From Nevskia sp. (lineage in GTDB: Bacteria; Pseudomonadota; Gammaproteobacteria; Nevskiales; Nevskiaceae): a stretch of DNA of 45,153 nt. The position numbers and the translations under genes were made by a program. The notes beneath the pieces are model-generated. The model did not search any database and was not told where the DNA came from. It worked only from the letters and a program-made list of their open reading frames with translations. The DNA lies in the NCBI GenBank assembly GCA_023229645.1, contig JALNYU010000029.1:1-45153 (forward strand), read 5' to 3'. Positions within the stretch are counted from its first letter, which is position 1; each line of letters starts with the position of its first letter. Of this stretch, positions 17,573 to 25,969 are shown piece by piece.

Positions 17573-18661
17573 ATGAATATCACTGCGAGTGCGCCCGGCA
17601 AGCTGGTCTTGCTCGGCGAATACGCTGTACTCGAAGGCGCCCCGGCGATTTCGATGGCGGTTGATCGGCGGGCCATCGCGCGCTTAAAACCGCGTTTAAG
17701 CCCGCGCTACGATGCCTACGCCCCGGACATTCTCGATGCCCGTGTGCCGTTTCAGATCGACAGCAACGGCGTGCCGAGCTGGCCTGAAGGCGGCGACGCA
17801 GCGACGCGACTGAGCTTGGTCGACCAAGTGCTGCGCGGCCTCGCCGATGAGCAAATCGCGCCGGCCAGCGGCGGCCACGGCTTTGGGCTGGAACTCGATA
17901 CCCACGAATTTTTTTACGCGCTCGGCGCCGAGCCACTGAAGCTCGGCCTCGGGTCCAGTGCCGCGCTGACGGTGGCACTGGCCACGGCGCTGGTTGCCCA
18001 CGCCGGGCGCGGCGCGGTCTCGGCCAATCGCCGGGTGTGGCTGCAGCGCTTACTGGCTTTGCACCGGAAATTCCAGGGCGGCCACGGCAGCGGCGTTGAC
18101 GTTGCCACCAGCCTGATCGGCGGCGTGATCTCGTACCAATTGGTCGGCGACGAGCACCAGCCGCTGGCGCGCGAATTGGTTTGGCCGAGCCGCATTCAGC
18201 GTTTGTATGTTTGGTCTGGCCGCTCGGCTTCGACCTCGCAAGCCCTGGCGCGGCTGCAAGTTTGGCGCAGCGGCCACGGCACCGAATACACCGTGTTGAT
18301 GCGCGATCTAACCGCGATTGCCGAAAGCGCCGTGGCGGCGCTGGAAGGCGCCGACGCATCGGGTTTTATCGACGCCGCAACCGCATATGCGCAGGGATTG
18401 CGCCGCTTCGGCGAAGCCTGCGGGCTGGAGATTTTTTCCGCCGAACACGATCGGATCGCCGAAATCGCCCGCGCCGCTGGTCTGCTTTATAAGCCTTGCG
18501 GCGCTGGCGTTGGTGATGTTGGCGTGGTGTTTGCGCTAGACGACGGCGAACGCCTGGAGGCGGTACGGCGCACGTTGTACGCCGACGGCTTTGCCACGGT
18601 TCCGCTGGCGGTTGACGAAACCGGCCTGCGACTCGAATTCACGGAGATAGATGAAGCATGA
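17573..18661 (+). CDS. Phosphomevalonate kinase (GHMP family)
   Basis: 362 residues. N-terminal GHMP motif SAPGKLVLLGEYAVLEGAPA, the ATP loop LKLGLGSSAALTVALATAL, KFQGGHGSGVDVATSLIGG (with catalytic-type Asp) and C-terminal KPCGAGVGDVGVVFAL. It phosphorylates 5-phosphomevalonate to the diphosphate, between mevalonate kinase and the decarboxylase. The product assignment rests on its neighbours as well as on the GSGVDVA form typical of phosphomevalonate kinases. I use the ATG at 17573, where the GHMP fold starts, rather than earlier in-frame starts inside mvaD. Its stop overlaps the next gene's ATG (ATGA). Confidence 0.88.
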   Translation: MNITASAPGKLVLLGEYAVLEGAPAISMAVDRRAIARLKPRLSPRYDAYAPDILDARVPFQIDSNGVPSWPEGGDAATRLSLVDQVLRGLADEQIAPASGGHGFGLELDTHEFFYALGAEPLKLGLGSSAALTVALATALVAHAGRGAVSANRRVWLQRLLALHRKFQGGHGSGVDVATSLIGGVISYQLVGDEHQPLARELVWPSRIQRLYVWSGRSASTSQALARLQVWRSGHGTEYTVLMRDLTAIAESAVAALEGADASGFIDAATAYAQGLRRFGEACGLEIFSAEHDRIAEIARAAGLLYKPCGAGVGDVGVVFALDDGERLEAVRRTLYADGFATVPLAVDETGLRLEFTEIDEA

Positions 18662-20982
18662 CCCCAGAGCCTACGATGCAGCCCAAGATTCAGGCCGCCG
18701 CGACGCCGAGCGATCGCTCGCGCTTCCCCGAGTTCTACAAGCTCTCGGTAACCGACCGTGTGCGCGTGATGCGCGAGCGCGGCTGGCTCTCCGAAGCCGA
18801 CTATCAGGCGTTGATTTCAGGCGAGCACACGCTGAAGCTCAACAACGCCGACAAGATGATCGAGAACGTCGTCGGCGTTATGGGTTTGCCGGTCGGTCTT
18901 GGTCTGAACTTCTTGATCAACGGCCGGGATTACGTGATTCCGCTGGTTGTTGAAGAGCCATCGATCGTCGCCGCGTTGTCGTCGGCGGCGAAAGTTGTGC
19001 GCGCCGCGGGCGGCTTCACGGTCGAAAGCACGGAATCGCTGCTGATCGGCCAGATTCAGGTCGTTGATATCCCGAATGTGCCGAAGGCGCAGGCGGCGAT
19101 CCTGCAGCACAAAGCGGAACTGCTGAACCTCGCGAACAGCCTGCACCCGCAGATGGTGGCGCGCGGCGGCGGCGCTCGCGACGTCGAAATTCACGTCCAC
19201 CCGCTACCGGAAGGTCGCGGCGACATGCTGGTTGTGCACCTGCTCGTCGATACCTGCGACGCGATGGGCGCAAACCTCGTCAACACGATGTGCGAAGGCA
19301 CGGCGTCGCTGGTCGAGTCGATCACCGGCGGCAAAGTCTTCCTGCGTATTTTGTCGAACCTGACCGACCGCGCGCTGGTCCGCGCGAAGATGGTCGTGCC
19401 GGCCGATAAGCTCGCCGGCAAAGGGTTTGACGGCGACCAAGTGCGCGACGGCGTAATCCTCGCGAACGACTTCGCCAGCGTCGATCCGTACCGCGCGGCA
19501 ACCCATAACAAAGGCGTGATGAACGGCATCGATGCCGTTGCCCTCGCCACCGGTAATGACTGGCGCGCGATCGAAGCCGCCGCCCACGCTTACGCCGCCC
19601 GCAGCGGCCGCTACACCTCGCTGACGCGCTGGTACAAAGGCCCGAACGGCGAGTTGGTCGGCGAAATCGAAGTGCCGATGAAAGTCGGCACCGTCGGCGG
19701 GCCGCTGCAGTCGAACCCGACGGTGGCGCTAAACCACCGCTTGCTCGGCGCGCGCTCGGCGCGCGAACTGGCCGAAGTCATGGGCGCGGTTGGTTTGGCG
19801 CAGAACTTCTCGGCGCTGCGTGCCCTGGTGACCGAAGGCATCCAGCAAGGTCATATGACGCTGCATGCGCGCTCGGTGGCGCTGGCGGCCGGCGCGACGC
19901 CGGATATTTTCGAAACGGTGGTCGAGCGGCTGATCGAAACCGGCGAAATCAAAATCTGGAAAGCGCAGGAAATCGTCGTTCAGGTGCGTAAGCAATCGCG
20001 CCGCGAACTCGACGATGTCGATCCGGCGACGATGGCGCCGCGCGCCCAGGGCCACGGCAAAATCATTTTGCTCGGCGAGCATGCGGTCGTTTACGGCAGC
20101 CACGCGATCGCGGCGCCGGTGCCGTTGGCGATCGAAGCCAGCGTGCAAGAACCGGGTAGCGATGGCGACACCAACCCCGGCGTTGATCTGATCATCCCGC
20201 GTTGGGGCGTTGAATCGCGCCTGCACAAGAATCCGGAGCACCGGGATTCGTTCCAGCGCTCGCTTGGCATCGTTTTCGACAAACTCGGCCTGACCGAACG
20301 CTCGATGCGCATCGAAGTCTTCCCGAACGTGCCGCGCGGCATGGGTTTGGGCGGTTCGGCGGCGATGGCGGTGGCGGTGATTCGCGCGCTGGATCAGCAC
20401 TTCAAGCTCGGCCTGAGCGATAACGAAGTTAACGCGCTGGCGTTCGAGTGCGAGAAAGTGGCGCACGGCGTGCCGTCGGGCATCGACAACACGGTTGCGA
20501 CGTTCGGCGAACTGCTGCTGTATCGGCGCGAGATGGACGGCGAGCCGGCGATGATGCGGACGCTAACACTCGACAAGCCGATTCCGATGGTCATCGGCAT
20601 CAGCGGCAAGGAAAGCCTGACCGCGAAAACGGTCGGCGGCGTGCGTAGCGCCTGGCGGAAAAACCCAGAGTTGTACGAAACCATTTTCAAGCAAATCGAC
20701 CAATTAACGCTGCAAGGCGTCGAAGCGGTGCAGAATTATCAGCTGGAACGGCTCGGCGATCTCATGAACGTCTGCCACGGCCTGCTCAACGCGCTGCGCG
20801 TATCGAGCTGGGAAATCGAAGAAATGGTGCAGTTGTGCCGCGAGCACGGTGCGCTCGGCGCGAAGCTGACCGGCGGCGGTGGTGGCGGTTCGATCATCGC
20901 GTTGGCGCCGGAGCACCCGGAACGCATCGTCGCGGCGCTGCGCGAAGCCGGCTATCAGGCTATGGAGGTCAGCATTGGATAA
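18658..20982 (+). CDS. Fused class II HMG-CoA reductase - mevalonate kinase
   Basis: 774 residues. Residues about 20-450 are class II HMG-CoA reductase: ENVVGVMGLPVGLGLNFLING (catalytic Glu), DAMGANLVNTMCEG (cofactor-binding), AATHNKGVMNGIDAV and the catalytic His in GHMTLHARSVALAAGA. After a short linker, residues about 465-774 are mevalonate kinase: GKIILLGEHAVVYGSHA, the ATP loop PRGMGLGGSAAMAVAV, VPSGIDNTVATFGE (catalytic Asp) and KLTGGGGGGSIIAL. One polypeptide therefore makes mevalonate from HMG-CoA and phosphorylates it. Separate bacterial enzymes are about 430 and 310 residues, so both domains are full length. The frame is continuous across the junction, with no sign of a frameshift artefact. 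Confidence 0.92.
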   Translation: MTPEPTMQPKIQAAATPSDRSRFPEFYKLSVTDRVRVMRERGWLSEADYQALISGEHTLKLNNADKMIENVVGVMGLPVGLGLNFLINGRDYVIPLVVEEPSIVAALSSAAKVVRAAGGFTVESTESLLIGQIQVVDIPNVPKAQAAILQHKAELLNLANSLHPQMVARGGGARDVEIHVHPLPEGRGDMLVVHLLVDTCDAMGANLVNTMCEGTASLVESITGGKVFLRILSNLTDRALVRAKMVVPADKLAGKGFDGDQVRDGVILANDFASVDPYRAATHNKGVMNGIDAVALATGNDWRAIEAAAHAYAARSGRYTSLTRWYKGPNGELVGEIEVPMKVGTVGGPLQSNPTVALNHRLLGARSARELAEVMGAVGLAQNFSALRALVTEGIQQGHMTLHARSVALAAGATPDIFETVVERLIETGEIKIWKAQEIVVQVRKQSRRELDDVDPATMAPRAQGHGKIILLGEHAVVYGSHAIAAPVPLAIEASVQEPGSDGDTNPGVDLIIPRWGVESRLHKNPEHRDSFQRSLGIVFDKLGLTERSMRIEVFPNVPRGMGLGGSAAMAVAVIRALDQHFKLGLSDNEVNALAFECEKVAHGVPSGIDNTVATFGELLLYRREMDGEPAMMRTLTLDKPIPMVIGISGKESLTAKTVGGVRSAWRKNPELYETIFKQIDQLTLQGVEAVQNYQLERLGDLMNVCHGLLNALRVSSWEIEEMVQLCREHGALGAKLTGGGGGGSIIALAPEHPERIVAALREAGYQAMEVSIG

Positions 20983-21568
20983 TCAAAATTCCAGCAATCA
21001 CAGCATTGTTTCGTTCGACGACGAACCGCTGATTCTGGTCGACGCCGACGATCGCGAAATCGGCTTCCTGCCGAAAGCCGACGCCCACCTCGGCCGCGGC
21101 ACTTTGCATCGCGCGTTTTCGTTATTCGTCTTCAATTCCGGCGGCGAACTGCTGCTGCAGCAGCGCGCCAGCGGCAAGCGGCTGTGGCCGATGTTTTGGT
21201 CCAACACCTGCTGCAGCCATCCGCGCCGTGGCGAGACGATGGACATCGCCATCCATCGCCGGTTGATGGAAGAACTGGGGTTCCAGTGCGAATTCGAGTA
21301 TCTATTCAAGTTCCAATATCAGGCGCAGTTCGACGCTGAAGGCGCCGAACACGAACTGTGCTGGGTCTACGCCGGCCGTAGCGATACGCTGCCGCGCGTC
21401 AACGCCAACGAGATCGCCGCGCTGCGTTTTATCGCGCCGGACGCGCTCGATGCCGAGATCGCCAGCAACCCGGCGCAGTTCACGCCGTGGTTCAAGATCG
21501 AATGGGCGCGCATCCGCAACGAACACCCAGAATTGCTGCTGCCGCAAGCGGCGGCGTCTTTGGCGTAG
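20975..21568 (+). CDS. idi: Type I isopentenyl-diphosphate delta-isomerase
   Basis: 197 residues, Nudix fold. Evidence includes ADAHLGRGTLHRAFSLFVFN, the active-site Cys in SNTCCSHPRRGE, the metal-binding RRLMEELGF region and the C-terminal FTPWFKIEW. It interconverts IPP and DMAPP, needed because the mevalonate pathway makes only IPP. I place the start at a TTG (20975-20977) that overlaps the stop of the reductase-kinase fusion by 8 bases, since ggagg at 20964-20968 is correctly spaced before it. No ATG gives a complete N-terminus. Translation is probably coupled to the fusion gene. Confidence 0.88.
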   Translation: MDNQNSSNHSIVSFDDEPLILVDADDREIGFLPKADAHLGRGTLHRAFSLFVFNSGGELLLQQRASGKRLWPMFWSNTCCSHPRRGETMDIAIHRRLMEELGFQCEFEYLFKFQYQAQFDAEGAEHELCWVYAGRSDTLPRVNANEIAALRFIAPDALDAEIASNPAQFTPWFKIEWARIRNEHPELLLPQAAASLA

Positions 21569-21672
21569 AATCGGTAACTATTTTTTATCTCGCGTATTCA
21601 GCTGCCGCGCATTAGCCGGCGGCTTTCGGCGGATCCCGCGTACCGCGGACCCGCTTAGCTCTTGGAGAACAC

Positions 21673-22824
21673 ATGGGTATCCCGCTGATTCAGCAGGTTA
21701 AAGTGGCAAGTTATGTCATCGGTAAGAAACTCAGCGGGCAGAAACGCTATCCGCTGGTGCTGATGCTAGAGCCACTGTTCCAGTGCAATCTCGCGTGCGC
21801 GGGTTGCGGCAAAATCGACTATCCGGACCAAGAATTGAAGAAGCGCATGAGCGTCGAAGACGCGCTGCGCGCAGTCGATGAATGCGGCGCACCGGTGGTT
21901 ACGATCCCGGGCGGCGAACCGCTGATTCATAAAGAAATGCCGCAAATCGTCGAAGGCATCCTCGCGCGCAAGAAATTCATTTATCTGTGCACGAACGCAA
22001 TTCTGCTGCCGAAGCATATCGATCAATACAAGCCGAGCCCGTACTTCACGTGGTCGATCCATCTCGACGGTCTGAAAGAACGGCACGATGAATCGGTTTG
22101 CATGGAAGGCGTGTTCGAGAAAGCGGTGAAGGCGATCAAGCTGGCGCTGGACCGCGGCTTCCGCGTCACGATCAACTGCACGCTGTTCTCTGGCGAAAAG
22201 CCGGAAGAAATCGCCGAATTCTTCGACTACGCAATGTCGCTCGGCGTTGAAGGCATCACCGTTTCGCCGGGCTATAGCTACCAGCACGCGCCGCGCCAAG
22301 ACGTATTCATGGGCCGCACGCAGTCGAAGCAGCTGTTCCGCGATATTTTCAAAATCGGCAAGCAGCGCAAAGCCAACTGGGTGTTCAACCAGTCGCCGAT
22401 GTTTATGGATTTCATCGCCGGCAACCAAAACTACCAGTGCACGCCGTGGGCGAACCCGACCTACAACATTTTTGGCTGGCAGAAGCCGTGCTATTTATTG
22501 GTCGACGAAGGCTACGCCAAGAGCTTCAGCGAACTGATGGCGACCACGCCGTGGGAGAGCTACGGCGTTGGCCGCAACCCGAAGTGCGACAACTGCATGG
22601 CGCACTGCGGCTTTGAAGGCACGGCGGTGAACGATGCCTTCTCGCGGCCGCTCGCGGCGCTGAAAGTGATTACCCGCGGCCCGCGTACCGATGGCCCGAT
22701 GGCGCCGGACCTGCCGATTCTCTACGGCAAGCGCGAAGACGTTGCCGCCGTTCACGTGCCGCTTTCGTCATTACAGCGCAAGCCCACTGCGGCAGCGCCG
22801 GTTGCGGAGAAGATGGAACACTAG
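21673..22824 (+). CDS. hpnH: Hopanoid biosynthesis radical SAM protein HpnH (adenosyl hopene transferase)
   Basis: 383 residues. The radical SAM cluster motif CNLACAGC places Cys38, Cys42 and Cys45 around the 4Fe-4S cluster; GGEPLIHKE is the SAM-binding GGE motif. A C-terminal Cys-rich segment (CDNCMAHCGFEG) is typical of HpnH. The enzyme joins the 5'-deoxyadenosyl radical to diploptene to give adenosylhopane, the first step of extended C35 hopanoids. The gene starts with ATG after ggaga (21664-21668), 104 bases after idi. Squalene-hopene cyclase is not in the window. Confidence 0.93.
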   Translation: MGIPLIQQVKVASYVIGKKLSGQKRYPLVLMLEPLFQCNLACAGCGKIDYPDQELKKRMSVEDALRAVDECGAPVVTIPGGEPLIHKEMPQIVEGILARKKFIYLCTNAILLPKHIDQYKPSPYFTWSIHLDGLKERHDESVCMEGVFEKAVKAIKLALDRGFRVTINCTLFSGEKPEEIAEFFDYAMSLGVEGITVSPGYSYQHAPRQDVFMGRTQSKQLFRDIFKIGKQRKANWVFNQSPMFMDFIAGNQNYQCTPWANPTYNIFGWQKPCYLLVDEGYAKSFSELMATTPWESYGVGRNPKCDNCMAHCGFEGTAVNDAFSRPLAALKVITRGPRTDGPMAPDLPILYGKREDVAAVHVPLSSLQRKPTAAAPVAEKMEH

Positions 22825-22862
22825 GCGAATACGCCGCCGCGGTTGCTCGCGGCGGCACGCCG

Positions 22863-23990
22863 GTGTCATTACCCATGGTTTTCGACGCTGTTTTCTGGCT
22901 CGCCGCGCCCGCCGCTTTCATGTGGTTCGGTTTGCTATTGGCGCCGTGGCGGCCGTGGAGTACGCGCGAGCGGCTGGAAGTGCAGCCCGGCGGCGCCGCG
23001 TTTTCGGATCTCAGCAGCGTTACCGTACTGATTCCCGCGCGTAACGAAGCGGACGTCATCGGCCAGACGCTGACGGCCCTTCAGTCTCAGGGGCCGGGTT
23101 TGAAGATCATCGTCATCGATGATCAATCTGACGACGGCACCGGCGATATCGCCCGCAGTTTCCCGAACGTGCAGGTGGTCGGCGGCGCGCCGCTGCCGGC
23201 CGGTTGGGCCGGCAAACTCTGGGCGCTGGAGCAGGGCAAGGCGCAGGTCAGCACGCCGATGACGCTGCTGCTCGATGCCGACATCGCGCTCGAGCCCGGC
23301 CTGTTAGCCACGCTGATCCGGCACAAACTCAGCAGCGGGTCCAATTTTGTTTCGTTGATGGCGGATCTGCGCCGGACGTCGTTTTGGGACCGACTACTGC
23401 TGCCGGCTTTCGTCTATTTCTTCAAGCTGCTGTATCCGTTTAGCTTGTCGAATTCCAAGTTTCGCTATGTCGCCGCCGCGGCCGGCGGCTGTGTTTTGGT
23501 CGATACCGCGGCGCTGCATAAAGTCGGCGCGTTCGCCAGCCTGCGCGGCGCGTTAATCGACGACTGCACGCTGGCACGCCAAGTTAAACGCGGCGGCTAT
23601 CGCACTTGGATCGGCCTCAGCCGCGGCGTCATCAGCCTGCGGCCGTATGGCGATCTAAAGTCGATCCACGACATGGTCGCGCGTTCGGCGTTTACCCAGC
23701 TCGGTTATTCGGCGCCGCTGTTGTTGTTCGTCACGCTGCTGTTTGCTGCCGCGTATTGGCTGCCGCTGGTGGCGCTGGCGCTCGGCTCCAAGTTGGCCGG
23801 CGCGGCGCTGTTGGCGATGTGTCTGGCCTATGTGCCGATGCTGCGTTACTACGATTTATCCCCGGTCTGGGCGCTGGCTTCGCCGTTGATCGGCGCGTTG
23901 TATCTGGGGATGACGTGGAGTTCGGCGCTGCGCTATTGGCGTGGCGTGCGCTCCAAGTGGAAAAACCGTACTTATGAAGTCCCGTCCTGA
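22863..23990 (+). CDS. hpnB: HpnB-like membrane glycosyltransferase (hopanoid-associated)
   Basis: 375 residues. An N-terminal membrane helix is followed by a GT2-type glycosyltransferase domain with VTVLIPARNEADVIG, IIVIDDQSDDGTGDIA, and LLLDADIAL (DxD metal/sugar-nucleotide site), then the LIDDCTLARQVKRGG acceptor-side motif and C-terminal membrane helices (about 280-345). This architecture is that of HpnB, encoded in many hopanoid clusters; its exact acceptor is not firmly known. The start is GTG at 22863, or ATG four codons on. It lies between hpnH and HMG-CoA synthase in the same direction. Confidence 0.85.
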   Translation: MSLPMVFDAVFWLAAPAAFMWFGLLLAPWRPWSTRERLEVQPGGAAFSDLSSVTVLIPARNEADVIGQTLTALQSQGPGLKIIVIDDQSDDGTGDIARSFPNVQVVGGAPLPAGWAGKLWALEQGKAQVSTPMTLLLDADIALEPGLLATLIRHKLSSGSNFVSLMADLRRTSFWDRLLLPAFVYFFKLLYPFSLSNSKFRYVAAAAGGCVLVDTAALHKVGAFASLRGALIDDCTLARQVKRGGYRTWIGLSRGVISLRPYGDLKSIHDMVARSAFTQLGYSAPLLLFVTLLFAAAYWLPLVALALGSKLAGAALLAMCLAYVPMLRYYDLSPVWALASPLIGALYLGMTWSSALRYWRGVRSKWKNRTYEVPS

Positions 23991-24019
23991 TAGTCACTGC
24001 AAGGCTGGTTTGAACATCA

Positions 24020-25498
24020 ATGAAAAACAATGAATTCGGTTTCAGTGGGTTCGCAGCGTACGTGCCGCCGTACCGCGTCGATCTCGAACAATGGTGCGCA
24101 TGGACGGGCAATTCCTGGGATAAAACACGGGCTGTAATCGGCGCTAGTTTCCGTATTCCTGGGGTCGAGGAAGACGTTTACACGATGGCGGCAAACGCTG
24201 TGCTGGCGCTGATCGAACGCAATGATGTCGATCCGGCGCGGGTTGGCTATTTGGCGCTCGGCACTGAATCGAGTATCGATAACGCCACCGGTGCGGTGAT
24301 CGTGCGCGGCTTGGTCGATCGCGCGCTCGCCGCGCGCGGCAAGCCGCGTCTGGCGCGCGACTGCGAAGTGCCGGAATTCAAGCAAGCCTGCCTCGCCGGC
24401 GTTTACGGCATTAAAGGCGCGGTGCGTTATCTGGCGCACGACGGTGCCGGCCGCCAGGCCATCGTCGTTGCTGCCGATATCGCCGAGTACGAGCGCGGCA
24501 GCAGCGGCGAGCCGACGCAAGGCGCGGGCGCGGTCGCGATGTTGCTGGAAGCTAATCCGAAAATCCTCGCACTCGACCTCGCGGCCGGCGGCAATGCCTC
24601 GATGTTCCGCGGCCTCGATTTCCGCAAACCGTTCGCCCGCTACTGCGGCCAGACCGAAGGCATCAGCGGCCGCGTTCGCGACTTTCCGGTGTTCAACGGC
24701 AAGTTCTCAACCGCCTGTTATGTCGATGAAACCTTGTCGGCGCTGGACGTCATGCTGGCCAAGCGCGGTGGCAGCCGGGCGCAGTATTTTCATGAGCTGG
24801 AAGCGGTGTTCATGCACCGGCCGTATCACAAGATGCCGGTCACGGCCTGGGCGCTCGGCTACTTGTTTGCGCTCGGCGCCGACGCTGCAGGCGCCGCTGA
24901 GTTGGCCGGCTACTGCGCCGCCGCCGGCGTTGACTCGGCAGCGCTGCAGCAGGAAATGGCGCAGCTGCCGCAACGCGCGTTCGAAGCCGATTTCGACGGC
25001 ACCGTCGCCGAGCCGTATCCGCTGACCGCGGCGTTGATGAAAGCCTTCCGCGAAACACCCACGTACAAGCAGGTCGTGGACGACAAAATGCGCCTCGGCG
25101 CCAAGCCGATGATGGGCATGGGCAATCTCTATTCGGCCGCGCTGCCGGGTTGGCTCGCCGCTGGGTTGGAAGAAGCGGCGAAAACCGGCCGCGATCTCAC
25201 CGATAAATCAGTGCTGTTGATCGGCTACGGCAGCGGCGATGCCTCGGAAGCCATTCCCGGCCGCGTAGTCGCCGGCTGGCAAGCGGCGGCGGAGAAGATC
25301 CACCTCGCTGGCGCCATGCAAGCCGCCTGCGATCTCAGCCAAGCGCAATACGAAGCGCTGCACGATGGCGTGCCGGCGCCGGGCTTAGCGCCGCTCGTCT
25401 CCGGTATCCGTGTTGCCCGCATCGGCGAACGCAAAACCGGCGCGCTGCAGGATTTCGGCATCGCCTACTACAGCCTCGGCGCCTGCGAAAAAGCCTAA
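24020..25498 (+). CDS. Hydroxymethylglutaryl-CoA synthase
   Basis: 492 residues, thiolase fold. The catalytic triad is visible: Glu83 in LALGTESSIDNATG, nucleophile Cys124 in FKQACLAGVYG and His266 in FMHRPYHKMP. MGNLYSAALPGWLAAGLE and LLIGYGSGDASEA are further family motifs. It condenses acetyl-CoA with acetoacetyl-CoA to HMG-CoA, the entry of the mevalonate pathway. At 492 residues it is longer than the typical bacterial enzyme (about 390), with extra sequence mainly in the C-terminal half. It closes the cluster and is followed by a strong terminator. Confidence 0.92.
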   Translation: MKNNEFGFSGFAAYVPPYRVDLEQWCAWTGNSWDKTRAVIGASFRIPGVEEDVYTMAANAVLALIERNDVDPARVGYLALGTESSIDNATGAVIVRGLVDRALAARGKPRLARDCEVPEFKQACLAGVYGIKGAVRYLAHDGAGRQAIVVAADIAEYERGSSGEPTQGAGAVAMLLEANPKILALDLAAGGNASMFRGLDFRKPFARYCGQTEGISGRVRDFPVFNGKFSTACYVDETLSALDVMLAKRGGSRAQYFHELEAVFMHRPYHKMPVTAWALGYLFALGADAAGAAELAGYCAAAGVDSAALQQEMAQLPQRAFEADFDGTVAEPYPLTAALMKAFRETPTYKQVVDDKMRLGAKPMMGMGNLYSAALPGWLAAGLEEAAKTGRDLTDKSVLLIGYGSGDASEAIPGRVVAGWQAAAEKIHLAGAMQAACDLSQAQYEALHDGVPAPGLAPLVSGIRVARIGERKTGALQDFGIAYYSLGACEKA

Positions 25499-25520
25499 AG
25501 CTGCTGCAGCAGCAAGCATA

Positions 25521-25558
25521 AAAAAAGCCGCTGAGTCAGCCTGACTCGGCGGCTTTTT
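25521..25558. terminator. Bidirectional intrinsic terminator
   Basis: A-run, then a 13-bp stem (gccgctgagtcag / ctgactcggcggc, one G-U pair), then ttttt. It works for the rightward HMG-CoA synthase gene and for the leftward Dabb-like gene converging on it. Confidence 0.92.
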
Positions 25559-25574
25559 CATGCGCTGCCCTGCG

Positions 25575-25856
25575 CTATAAAACGCCGTGCTCCAATTCCT
25601 GCAGATAGATAAACTGCGGCGCTTTCACGCCCGCTTGCCGGCGAATCTCGACCAACTCCGGCGATTCAAAAAACCGCCGTGCCTGCGCCAGTGAAGCCCA
25701 GGCTGAGAAGTGCACAACGGTGTTGGCATCGTCTTCATAACGCAGCAGCTGGTAACGCAGTTCCCCGGCGGCTTTGCGCAGGCCAGCAGCAGCGTCGAAT
25801 ATCGCTTTCCAGGCTGGATAAGCCGCAACTTCGTGGACGATTAAAACATGCGGCAT
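25575..25856 (-). CDS. Small Dabb/ABM-type (antibiotic biosynthesis monooxygenase-like) protein
   Basis: 93 residues. VLIVHEVAAYPAWKAIFDA at the start and VVHFSAWASLAQARRFFESPELVEIR in the middle fit a single-domain dimeric alpha-beta barrel of the ABM/Dabb type, which includes small oxygenases and stress proteins. No catalytic residue can be assigned. A MITE-like element begins 14 bases upstream of the ATG, leaving only the ribosome binding site (ggag) between them, so its native promoter was separated or replaced. Confidence 0.7.
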   Translation of the reverse strand: MPHVLIVHEVAAYPAWKAIFDAAAGLRKAAGELRYQLLRYEDDANTVVHFSAWASLAQARRFFESPELVEIRRQAGVKAPQFIYLQELEHGVL

Positions 25857-25870
25857 ATCCGGGCTCCGGG

Positions 25871-25964
25871 GTTATTGATCGGCCATTCGATGTTGAATTG
25901 AAGTGCGGCATCGGTTTGGCATTGCACTGTCTTTATTCAAGTACTTAATGGCCGGATCAATAAC
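25871..25964 (-). mobile_element. MITE-like element, copy 1
   Basis: 94 bp with terminal inverted repeats: gttattgatcggccatt at the left end and aatggccggatcaataac at the right. The reverse complement aligns along its whole length to the element at 41751-41847, including the interior acttgaataaag and caatgccaaacc. No coding capacity. It lies between the Dabb-like gene and the TonB receptor. Confidence 0.85.
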
Positions 25965-25969
25965 AGACC

